From an uncultured Pelosinus sp. (GTDB lineage Bacteria > Bacillota > Negativicutes > UMGS1260): 5,196 bases of DNA. Numbering within the stretch: position 1 is the stretch's first letter; each line of letters begins with the position of its first letter. Under the pieces are notes generated by a model. That model was given only the letters and a program-made list of their open reading frames with translations, was not told where the DNA came from and did not search any database. Where the stretch lies: contig URQW01000154.1 in the NCBI GenBank assembly GCA_900550105.1, forward strand, positions 1-5,196. The letters are read 5' to 3'. Positions 1 to 5,196 of this stretch are shown here, piece after piece. The position numbers and the translations under genes are program-made.

Positions 1-1167
1 GATATCAATCACTTCGCCTGCCAGAAAGAGTCCTTGTACGATTTTAGATTCCATGGTCTTAGGATTAATTTCCTTAGTGGCAACGCCGCCTGCCGTAACA
101 ATCGCTTCACGCAACGGCCTTGTCCCACGAATAAAAAAACTTAAGTGCTGCAGTTGGTGCTGCAGTCTCTGCCGTTCTGCTTTCGTCACTTGATGAACAA
201 ATTTTTCCGGATCTAAATGGGCTAAATCAATCACCACAGGAATCATCTTCGCAGGCAGCAATTCTGATAAACTATTTTTCAACTGGCGACGAGAAAATTT
301 CTCAAAATCCCGCTGAAGTCGTTTGTCTAGTACTTCTTCCGACAAGGCCGGTTTTAAATTAATTTCAATTGCCACTTCCTCAGTAACTTGCTGCCTTTCA
401 TCAAGCCAAGCCGTAAGCAAGCGACTCAAGGACAAGATAATCGGTCCCGTCAAGCCATAGTGAGCAAACAACATTTCCCCGAATTCTTCCCCAACTTTTT
501 GCTCTTTCACAATCAGCGAAGCTTTTACATTGCGCAGCGATAATCCTTGAAGGTCGCCAATCCAATCTTCCTCCACTTCGAGCGGCACAAGCGATGGCCT
601 AAGCGGCACAAGCGTATGGCCTAGCTTTTTGGCCATGGCATACCCGTCGCCGCTAGAACCTGTCCCCGGATAAGAAGCGCCACCCGTCGCTAAAATCACA
701 GCATCGGCCTTAAGAAGTCCCTTGTCTGTTTCTACGGCAGTAACAACGCCATTTTCTGTCAAAATCGCCTTAGCGCTTTGATTATAAAGTACTTTCACTT
801 TGCGTTCTAATAGCCCTAAAGAGAAAGCCGCCACTACATCTTTGGCCTCATCGGAAACAGGAAAAACTCGTCCGCCTCGTTCGACCTTTGTGGCCACCCC
901 CTGCGCATTGAGCCAAGCAATAATATCTTCCTGAAAGAAAGTATGAAAAGCGCCATACAGAAAAGAACCATTGCCGGGAATATGCGAAATCATCGTTTTA
1001 ATATCACAATCATTTGTTATATTGCAGCGTCCCTTACCAGTAATAGCGAGCTTTCTGCCCAGAGAAGCCATTTTTTCTACTAAAACCACTTCTCCGCCCT
1101 GATCTGCGGCGCTTATGGCCGCCATGAGTCCAGCAGCGCCGCCGCCGATAACGATAATTTTCTTCAA
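1..1167 (-). CDS. HI0933/YhiN (BaiN/YtfP)-family FAD-dependent oxidoreductase, 3' end cut by window edge
   Basis: Cytoplasmic flavoprotein of the family variously annotated HI0933, YhiN, YtfP, BaiN or 'aminoacetone oxidase family'. From memory, E. coli YhiN has been reported as a dihydrouridine synthase for 23S rRNA (RdsA); I infer only a possible similar role here. The frame is open for 389 codons to the window edge. It has an N-terminal Rossmann FAD motif (IVIGGGAAGL, residues 5-14), GKGRCNITN (44-52), ATGGASYPGTGSSGDGY (160-176), a GEMLFAHYGLTGP segment (230-242), and family-typical AIVTAGGV (355-362) and GLFLAGEVIDI (379-389). Full-length members run roughly 400-420 residues, so only about 20-30 C-terminal residues are missing. 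The start is a TTG at 1165-1167, eight bases after GGAGG; the TTG at 1171-1173 is too close to that site. It lies 46 bases after rluB, across a hairpin. Family is sure, substrate is not. Confidence 0.93.
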   Translation of the reverse strand, partial: MKKIIVIGGGAAGLMAAISAADQGGEVVLVEKMASLGRKLAITGKGRCNITNDCDIKTMISHIPGNGSFLYGAFHTFFQEDIIAWLNAQGVATKVERGGRVFPVSDEAKDVVAAFSLGLLERKVKVLYNQSAKAILTENGVVTAVETDKGLLKADAVILATGGASYPGTGSSGDGYAMAKKLGHTLVPLRPSLVPLEVEEDWIGDLQGLSLRNVKASLIVKEQKVGEEFGEMLFAHYGLTGPIILSLSRLLTAWLDERQQVTEEVAIEINLKPALSEEVLDKRLQRDFEKFSRRQLKNSLSELLPAKMIPVVIDLAHLDPEKFVHQVTKAERQRLQHQLQHLSFFIRGTRPLREAIVTAGGVATKEINPKTMESKIVQGLFLAGEVIDI

Positions 1168-1175
1168 AACCAATT

Positions 1176-1180
1176 CCTCC
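1176..1180 (-). promoter_or_regulatory. Ribosome binding site deciding a TTG start
   Basis: GGAGG on the minus strand, eight bases before the TTG at 1165-1167. No ATG or GTG lies at a suitable distance before the conserved FAD motif, so this site supports TTG initiation for the YhiN-family gene. Confidence 0.8.
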
Positions 1181-1181
1181 T

Positions 1182-1208
1182 GAAAAGAGCGGGCTTATTT
1201 CAGCCCGC
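1182..1208 (-). terminator. Probable intrinsic terminator or attenuator between rluB and the YhiN-family gene
   Basis: On the minus strand a perfect 7-bp GC-rich stem (GCGGGCT with AGCCCGC, at 1202-1208 and 1189-1195) closes a six-base loop and is followed by TCTTTTC. It starts five bases after the rluB stop codon and ends directly before the next gene's ribosome binding site. The T-run is short and interrupted, so it may be leaky or act as an attenuator. No clear promoter can be fitted between it and the next gene. Confidence 0.55.
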
Positions 1209-1213
1209 CCTGC

Positions 1214-1942
1214 TTAACTTTTTTCTTCTACTAATTTCTTGAGTTGTCTTATTTCTGCCACAGTAAGCAGTCGATAGCTGCCCCGTTTCAATCCAGCCAG
1301 TGTTAAAAAAGCCATTTTTGTGCGTTTTAAATTTCTGACAGGATGGCCAATGGCCTCAAACATCCGACGAACTTGTCTGTTGCGTCCCTCAAATAAAGTG
1401 ACTTCTAGTGCAGTCTGATTTTTTTCTAAATCCCGTTCCAAAAGAACTACTTTCGCAGGTTGCGTCATACCATCATCAAGTTTGATGCCGCGGCGCAATT
1501 TATCGAGCTTATCATCTTCAGGCAGTCCCAGCACTTTTGCTTCATAGACTTTCGGTACATGATGCTTCGGATGAGTCAGCGCTTGCGTCAACTCACCATC
1601 ATTCGTAAGCAGTAATAATCCTTCGGTATTATAATCAAGCCGGCCTACAGGATGTACTCTCTGTCCGAGATCTTTCACAAAATCCGCCACGGTCTGACGA
1701 CCTTCGGGATCTTTTAACGTGGTAACAACGCCTTTAGGCTTATTCAGTAAAGCGTAGACTAGCTTTTGCCGTTGAATCACCTTTCCATCCACTTTGATCA
1801 GGTCTTTTTCTTCGACTTTTGTTCCTAACTCTGTCACAATCTTGTGGTTTACTGCTACTTTTCCTTCAACAATCAATTTTTCCGCTTCTCGACGAGAAGC
1901 AATCCCTGATTGACTAATTACTTTCTGCAATCTCTCTGCCAT
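1214..1942 (-). CDS. rluB: Ribosomal large-subunit pseudouridine synthase, RluB/RsuA family
   Basis: Converts a uridine in 23S rRNA to pseudouridine (position 2605 in E. coli for RluB) during large-subunit assembly in the cytoplasm. The 242 residues show an N-terminal S4 RNA-binding domain (about residues 3-50, with LQKVISQSGIASRREAE), then the catalytic domain. GRLDYNTEGLLLLTNDG (100-116) contains the expected catalytic Asp103, KVYEA lies at 131-135, and the family signature EGRNRQVRRMFEAIGHPV is at 185-202. The length is normal for the short Bacillota form. Start ATG is preceded by AGGAG, which overlaps the stop codon of the upstream PyrK-like gene, so translation is probably coupled. A gene of this family also follows spmB in Bacillus subtilis. 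RsuA/RluE paralogues are less likely because of that synteny, but exact target specificity cannot be read from sequence alone. Confidence 0.95.
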   Translation of the reverse strand: MAERLQKVISQSGIASRREAEKLIVEGKVAVNHKIVTELGTKVEEKDLIKVDGKVIQRQKLVYALLNKPKGVVTTLKDPEGRQTVADFVKDLGQRVHPVGRLDYNTEGLLLLTNDGELTQALTHPKHHVPKVYEAKVLGLPEDDKLDKLRRGIKLDDGMTQPAKVVLLERDLEKNQTALEVTLFEGRNRQVRRMFEAIGHPVRNLKRTKMAFLTLAGLKRGSYRLLTVAEIRQLKKLVEEKS

Positions 1943-1946
1943 AAAT

Positions 1947-1952
1947 ACTCCT
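1947..1952 (-). promoter_or_regulatory. rluB ribosome binding site overlapping the upstream stop
   Basis: AGGAGT on the minus strand, four bases before the rluB ATG. It shares bases with the TAG stop (1951-1953) of the PyrK-like gene. This arrangement is typical of translational coupling within one mRNA. Confidence 0.75.
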
Positions 1953-2928
1953 ATTCTTCTTTTAATACCTCGGCTAAAACGTCAAAATCCGTTTGGACTT
2001 TGCAAAGCCTTACTGTTTCATCTGTTTTTGTCTTTTTTTGACAACTACCGCATACACCTTCGCCGCAACACATTACTGCGTTGTTTGTAACGACAAGCGG
2101 AAGGTTCACATGCGTTTCGTCAAGTATTTTGATAATCGCCTGATGTTGTACATCAGGACCGGCACTGACAATCACATCAGGCAGTTCTTTCTCTGTAATA
2201 AACCATTCCCTGATTTTGGCAAATCCTGTTTGTCTGAGCGAATCCAGGGGATACACTGTCACCCCTAAAGCTGCTAGATCTTCTACACAAAACAAAGTAC
2301 CTACTTGGCCGGGAGCTAAAAAAGCCTTCACCTCATTTTGCCCATTTCTCAATTTTTGAGCAATCGCTAAAGCCGGTGCCTGACCAATTCCTCCAACTAT
2401 TAGTAGTATTGTACCACAAGAGATCTTATCAATCCATGGTTGACCTAAAAGTCCGTTAAAATAAGGTCCTCGCACTAAAATGGAATCATTGCGATTTTCC
2501 CAAAGCCGCCGCGTCTTCGGTCCGATGATTTCCACAATCACTTCAATTTGTGATCCCGTGATTTTATAGACTGCTACGGGAAACTGAAAGTAAAGCGGAT
2601 CCTTGGCCAGACGAAAAAATAAAAATGCTCCCAACCGACTTAACTCTGCGGCGAAATCTGCCGATAGCGCAAAAGAAAGTTTATACGTATTTATGCCAAT
2701 TGCTTCACTGGCCGTCATGGTTACTTCCTCTTCGCGACGCCAAAAGTCCGGCATTGCCGTGAGCGGTTTTTGCCATTCTTTTAAATTAAAAATGCAAATT
2801 CCCGGCCAGTCACAGCTGCAAAAATCCTTGCCTTGCAATTGACTGCATAAGATACACTGATTTGTCTCTGCTAACAGACAGGGACAATACTTTGTATTTA
2901 CGTCAATACATTGAAGGCGTTTTCGCAT
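1951..2928 (-). CDS. PyrK-like FAD/NAD-binding electron-transfer protein with eight-cysteine N-terminal extension
   Basis: Related to the dihydroorotate dehydrogenase electron-transfer subunit PyrK and the sulfide dehydrogenase/NfnA-type small subunits, which pass electrons between NAD(P)H, FAD and a [2Fe-2S] cluster. In this 325-residue protein, residues 7-45 hold eight cysteines (7, 15, 17, 25, 28, 37, 39, 45), a likely extra metal or Fe-S domain. A ferredoxin-reductase-like FAD domain follows (about 65-160, ending in GPYFNGLLG). The NAD domain begins at LLIVGGIGQAPAL (175-187). The C-terminal PyrK-type cluster is C288-x4-C293-x2-C296-x12-C309. The RPxS flavin motif of PyrK appears as FPVA (116-119). 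The ATG at 2928 sits six bases after AGGAGGG; an upstream in-frame ATG at 2952 would overlap the preceding gene. There is no pyrD beside it, so a pyrimidine role is unlikely. The partner is probably the FAD protein 11 bases upstream. Class is sure, substrate unknown. Confidence 0.9.
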   Translation of the reverse strand: MRKRLQCIDVNTKYCPCLLAETNQCILCSQLQGKDFCSCDWPGICIFNLKEWQKPLTAMPDFWRREEEVTMTASEAIGINTYKLSFALSADFAAELSRLGAFLFFRLAKDPLYFQFPVAVYKITGSQIEVIVEIIGPKTRRLWENRNDSILVRGPYFNGLLGQPWIDKISCGTILLIVGGIGQAPALAIAQKLRNGQNEVKAFLAPGQVGTLFCVEDLAALGVTVYPLDSLRQTGFAKIREWFITEKELPDVIVSAGPDVQHQAIIKILDETHVNLPLVVTNNAVMCCGEGVCGSCQKKTKTDETVRLCKVQTDFDVLAEVLKEE

Positions 2929-2934
2929 ATTTGT

Positions 2935-2941
2935 CCCTCCT
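2935..2941 (-). promoter_or_regulatory. Ribosome binding site fixing the start of the PyrK-like gene
   Basis: AGGAGGG on the minus strand, six bases before the ATG at 2926-2928, overlapping the TAG stop (2940-2942) of the upstream FAD gene. It favours the 325-residue form over a longer 333-residue form whose ATG lies upstream of this site. Confidence 0.85.
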
Positions 2942-4220
2942 ATACTAAGCATTGACTATATACGCCAGCCATTCCAGTTTGCACCGCTCGCGCTTGAATC
3001 ACTGTCGAGTCCGCCGAATAAAGCCCGCTGACTTTCATTCGATCAAAATAGACGGAGCCGGAAAAAGTATAACGTTTACCCAGAGCATCTGGGCTTGTCG
3101 CTTGTTCGTGAATAAAAGCGATAAAATCACCGCTGGCTGTGTCGCGGCTAAGTAATAGGTAATTCATATCAAGGGCGTACCGCACCGCATTATGACCAGC
3201 AAGAAGCCCTGTAATAATTGCTTCCGTATGACCGACGAGAGCGCCGCATTTTTCGCCGCAACAAAACAGATTTTCCATTCCTTCTACCTGGAGGGTAAGA
3301 TCATTCGGCGCAATTCCCAAATAGCGCATAGAGTTGCCTTTGCCGCCGGCATAGGGGTCTTCAAAGCGGGCTTTTTCTAACCCTGGAAGCTGTCGAAGCT
3401 CTTCTAGGGGAAAATAAGACGTCATCAGTTTTGCATGGCCGGTATCAAGTAAGATAAGGTTGTCGCCAAATTCCGGCAGAGCATACTGAGAGCAGGCTTT
3501 TTTCCCCAGAACATTTTTCTTATTAAACTTGGGCGGTAAAGGAATTAAAGCAACGCCTGTCTCATTCAATTGGCCCTGCAATTCTTTGCTAAGCGATTCT
3601 TTATTGAGCTTACAAGAACCACTCATAGCGCCAACTGTTCCATCTTCTTTCACCGAAGCCATCTCCTTGATTCCGCACAAACCAGTAATACTGACCCGCG
3701 GTCCAAAAGCCGGACAGCGAAGAATACACATAGCGCAGCCATTGCCATATTTCATACAGTTGCCCATCGGCCCGGCGGAGCCAGTGGCATCAACAAACAC
3801 ATCACCCTTCAGTTCCTCTCCCGTCTGAGTAAAGAGAGACGTGATCTTTTTCCCATATTTCGTGACATCGACAATCCTTGTTTGCAAATAAAGCCCTACG
3901 CCGTAGTCGGTAAGAAGTGCTTTGATTTTTGGCTCCATCAACGCTACATCGTAGAGCGAAGCATGATTATGGCCGGGAAATGCAATATTTTTATGTCTAG
4001 CGTTGGCATCCATAGCCAAAAACAAATCACCGCCGCCCATAGCAATCGCTTCTTCCGCTGCCGTAAATCGTCCATTATTGCGAAAAATCCCGCCCACAAG
4101 CCCTGTTCCTAGCAACATATCGCTTTTTTCGTATAAAGAGACAGTCGCGCCCGCCTTGGCCGCCGCAAGCGCGGCGGCACAGCCAGACCAGCCGCCGCCG
4201 ACAATGATGACATGAATCAT
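2940..4220 (-). CDS. FAD-dependent oxidoreductase, MnmG/TrmFO-like fold with a ferredoxin-type CxxCxxxCP motif
   Basis: A 426-residue cytoplasmic flavoprotein of unknown substrate. The N-terminal Rossmann FAD motif is HVIIVGGGWSGCAAALAAA (residues 3-21), with the ribose-binding acidic residue near YEK (30-32). A second FAD contact is VDATGSAGPMG (143-153). Directly after it come C155, C162, C165 and C169 (C-x6-C-x2-C-x3-C-P), resembling a [4Fe-4S] ligand set; C182 and C203 are further candidates. Near the C-terminus, NLFCCGEKCGALVGHTEA (317-334) followed by GLLAGHNAVR resembles the NLFFAGQ...E...GLLAG.NAAR segment of TrmFO and MnmG, with added cysteines C320, C321 and C325. The start at 4220 follows AGGAGGGG by five bases; a GTG at 4250 in the same frame is rejected. 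Its stop overlaps the next gene's ribosome binding site, suggesting co-expression with the PyrK-like protein as electron donor (inference). A general thioredoxin-reductase-like label would be less apt. Confidence 0.88.
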   Translation of the reverse strand: MIHVIIVGGGWSGCAAALAAAKAGATVSLYEKSDMLLGTGLVGGIFRNNGRFTAAEEAIAMGGGDLFLAMDANARHKNIAFPGHNHASLYDVALMEPKIKALLTDYGVGLYLQTRIVDVTKYGKKITSLFTQTGEELKGDVFVDATGSAGPMGNCMKYGNGCAMCILRCPAFGPRVSITGLCGIKEMASVKEDGTVGAMSGSCKLNKESLSKELQGQLNETGVALIPLPPKFNKKNVLGKKACSQYALPEFGDNLILLDTGHAKLMTSYFPLEELRQLPGLEKARFEDPYAGGKGNSMRYLGIAPNDLTLQVEGMENLFCCGEKCGALVGHTEAIITGLLAGHNAVRYALDMNYLLLSRDTASGDFIAFIHEQATSPDALGKRYTFSGSVYFDRMKVSGLYSADSTVIQARAVQTGMAGVYSQCLV

Positions 4221-4225
4221 TAAGT

Positions 4226-4233
4226 CCCCTCCT
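4226..4233 (-). promoter_or_regulatory. Ribosome binding site fixing the start of the FAD protein gene
   Basis: AGGAGGGG on the minus strand, five bases before the ATG at 4218-4220. It supports the 426-residue product beginning MIHVIIVGGG, where the FAD motif starts almost at once, as is usual for this fold. Confidence 0.85.
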
Positions 4234-4296
4234 ATCATCACTTTAAACACACTACAGTCTATTCACGGTGAGTAAGTCTGACACAACAAAAGAGCC

Positions 4297-4326
4297 AAAA
4301 CAAAAAAACCGCCTGACAGCGGTTTT
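4297..4326 (-). terminator. Strong intrinsic terminator after spmB
   Basis: On the minus strand AAAACCGC (4319-4326) pairs with GCGGTTTT (4305-4312) around a six-base loop, followed by a run of Ts, one G and four more Ts (4297-4304). It begins 10 bases after the spmB stop. This separates the spmAB transcript from the FAD gene, which must then rely on its own promoter between about 4230 and 4297 or on read-through. I see no convincing -35/-10 pair there. Confidence 0.9.
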
Positions 4327-4336
4327 CCAAACGATT

Positions 4337-4870
4337 TCACAAAAAAAATTTTTGACAAACGTAGAGCGAGGCCACTAGGCCAATTACGTCACCACATAAA
4401 CCGACGAACAAGGAGTAACGCGGATTTTTCACACCAACAGCGCCAAAATAAACGGTTAAAACATAAAAAGTTGTATCAGTACTGCCAATGATCACAGAGG
4501 CTAAATAGCCAACAAAAGAGTCGGGTCCAAACCTATGAATCAGCTCAGCCGTCATACCTAAAGCACCGCTGCCAGAAAGCGGCCTTAGCAGAGCTAAGGG
4601 GAGAATTTCTTCAGGTATTCCCCACAAACTACACCAAGGGGCTACGCAGGCAGCCAAAGCTGCCAGCGCACCGGAATCGCGAAAAATAGCAATTGCCACC
4701 ATCATTGCTACTAAATAAGGCATAATCCTAAGAACCGTAGAAAAGCCTTCCGACGCGCCTTCTACGAAGGCTTCATACACTTTCACACCGCGAATCAAGC
4801 CGATTAACGGAATAAACAATAGCAACAACGGGATCAGCCAAGCGGCAAAAATCGTAAGAAAATCATTCAT
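4337..4870 (-). CDS. spmB: Spore maturation protein B
   Basis: Integral membrane protein of the nucleoside-recognition (Gate) family, needed with SpmA for spore core dehydration and heat resistance in Bacillus and Clostridium. The transported species is not established. The 177-residue length matches Bacillus SpmB (about 178). Hydrophobic segments lie near residues 5-27, 46-63, 68-85, 119-146 and 152-172. Family-typical stretches are EGFSTVLRIMPYLVAMMVAI (41-60), LLRPLSGSGALG (94-105) and GSTDTTFYVLTVYFGAVGV (129-147). The ATG at 4870 follows CGGAGG by seven bases, and the gene overlaps the end of spmA by eight bases (ATGAATGA), a coupled arrangement. A strong terminator follows directly. It is probably expressed during sporulation, but the promoter is outside the window. 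Confidence 0.96.
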   Translation of the reverse strand: MNDFLTIFAAWLIPLLLLFIPLIGLIRGVKVYEAFVEGASEGFSTVLRIMPYLVAMMVAIAIFRDSGALAALAACVAPWCSLWGIPEEILPLALLRPLSGSGALGMTAELIHRFGPDSFVGYLASVIIGSTDTTFYVLTVYFGAVGVKNPRYSLFVGLCGDVIGLVASLYVCQKFFL

Positions 4871-5196
4871 GAAAATGCCTCCGCCGCTGTGTCAATAGTC
4901 GCATAATGCGATCAAGAATCAACACGCTAACCGTAGCCGCAAGACTTACGATCAGTGTAACTCCTGTAATATTAGCCGGATACAGCGACCCTGCTGCAAA
5001 ACGCAACGCAATAATCGTAGCTGGCACTAAAGTGAAACCAGTCGTACAAAGCGCTACCAGCGTGCACATATCGGCAGAAGCTCGATCTTTTTGCGGGTTT
5101 AACCGTTGCAATTCTTCCATGGCTTTAATCCCAAGCGGCGTCACGGCATTGCCAAGCCCCAACATATTAGCGCTCAACATCATCACCACAGCGCCA
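4863..5196 (-). CDS. spmA: Spore maturation protein A, C-terminal part (5' end outside window)
   Basis: Membrane protein of the nucleoside-recognition family that works with SpmB in spore core dehydration. About 110 C-terminal residues are visible; Bacillus SpmA has about 196, so roughly 85 N-terminal residues lie beyond the right edge. The visible part opens with GAVVMMLSANMLGLGNAVTP, matching the conserved loop of the family, then LGIKAMEELQRLNP. Two hydrophobic membrane segments follow (CTLVALCTTGFTLVPATIIAL and, near the end, the ITGVTLIVSLAATVSVLIL stretch), and a basic tail RRRHFHE ends the protein. A GTG at 5187-5189 is in frame but internal, because the conserved sequence continues upstream to the window edge. 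The stop codon lies inside the start of spmB. Confidence 0.95.
   Translation of the reverse strand, partial: GAVVMMLSANMLGLGNAVTPLGIKAMEELQRLNPQKDRASADMCTLVALCTTGFTLVPATIIALRFAAGSLYPANITGVTLIVSLAATVSVLILDRIMRLLTQRRRHFHE
4878..4883 (-). promoter_or_regulatory. spmB ribosome binding site inside the end of spmA
   Basis: CGGAGG on the minus strand, seven bases before the spmB ATG and within the last codons of spmA. It fits translational coupling of the two subunits. Confidence 0.75.

Noticed and set aside
1951..2928. Assignment as pyrK of pyrimidine biosynthesis
   Set aside because: No pyrD or other pyr gene is next to it, the N-terminus carries an extra eight-cysteine region, and the flavin motif differs from PyrK.
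2929..2952. Upstream ATG giving the PyrK-like protein eight more residues
   Set aside because: The ATG lies within the end of the preceding gene, and the strong AGGAGGG is downstream of it, correctly spaced for the ATG at 2928.
3570..4112. Open frame of 180 codons on the plus strand opposite the FAD protein gene
   Set aside because: It is antisense to a gene with clear FAD and cysteine motifs, its translation shows no domain I recognise, and no good ribosome binding site precedes it. Other plus-strand frames at 1993-2268, 2603-2842, 2952-3155, 3192-3380, 3529-3828 and 4003-4215 were rejected for the same reasons.
4221..4250. GTG start giving the FAD protein ten more residues
   Set aside because: The AGGAGGGG site falls inside this extension and is correctly placed for the ATG at 4220; the added residues precede the FAD motif without purpose.
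4230..4297. Promoter for the FAD gene, including TTGTGT with AATAGA at 17-base spacing, and a sigma-G-like TGAATA
   Set aside because: The sigma-A candidate matches only about half of each consensus hexamer. The sigma-G-like -35 has no -10 at a proper distance; the nearest GATGATA is about 20 bases away and abuts the ribosome binding site.
5187..5189. GTG as the start of a short 108-residue SpmA
   Set aside because: Conserved family sequence continues in frame upstream to the window edge, and SpmA is normally nearly twice as long; the gene is cut, not short.

Overview
The window comes from an endospore-forming member of the Bacillota, most likely an anaerobe. The sporulation genes spmA and spmB support this, as do two iron-sulfur flavoproteins of a type I associate with Clostridia and Negativicutes. 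Strong AGGAGG-type ribosome binding sites precede most genes. I cannot fix the family from this sequence; a Sporomusa-like or clostridial host is a guess.

All six genes lie on the minus strand, so transcription runs from high to low coordinates. From right to left they are: the C-terminal part of spmA (cut by the window edge), spmB (overlapping spmA by 8 bases), a strong intrinsic terminator, then a tightly packed set of three genes. That set is an MnmG/TrmFO-like FAD protein carrying a ferredoxin-type cysteine motif, a PyrK-like FAD/NAD/[2Fe-2S] electron-transfer protein with an unusual eight-cysteine N-terminus, and rluB. After rluB comes a hairpin with a short T-run, and then a TTG-started HI0933/YhiN-type flavoprotein that runs off the left edge about 20-30 residues before its expected end.

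The outer genes resemble the spmA-spmB-rluB order of Bacillus subtilis, with two redox genes placed between spmB and rluB. SpmA and SpmB are membrane proteins needed for spore core dehydration. RluB is a 23S rRNA pseudouridine synthase. The YhiN family has been reported, from memory, to include a 23S rRNA dihydrouridine synthase (E. coli YhiN/RdsA).

The two middle genes have no function I can name. Their cofactor motifs and their linkage suggest a two-component NAD(P)H-dependent enzyme. Electrons would enter at the PyrK-like subunit, pass through Fe-S clusters and reach the FAD protein, which would act on an unknown substrate. Their neighbours, and the MnmG/TrmFO-like C-terminal motif, make RNA modification one testable option; a small-molecule reductase is the other. 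There is no gene-free stretch longer than about 120 bases. I saw no tRNA, rRNA, CRISPR array, insertion sequence or recognised riboswitch.
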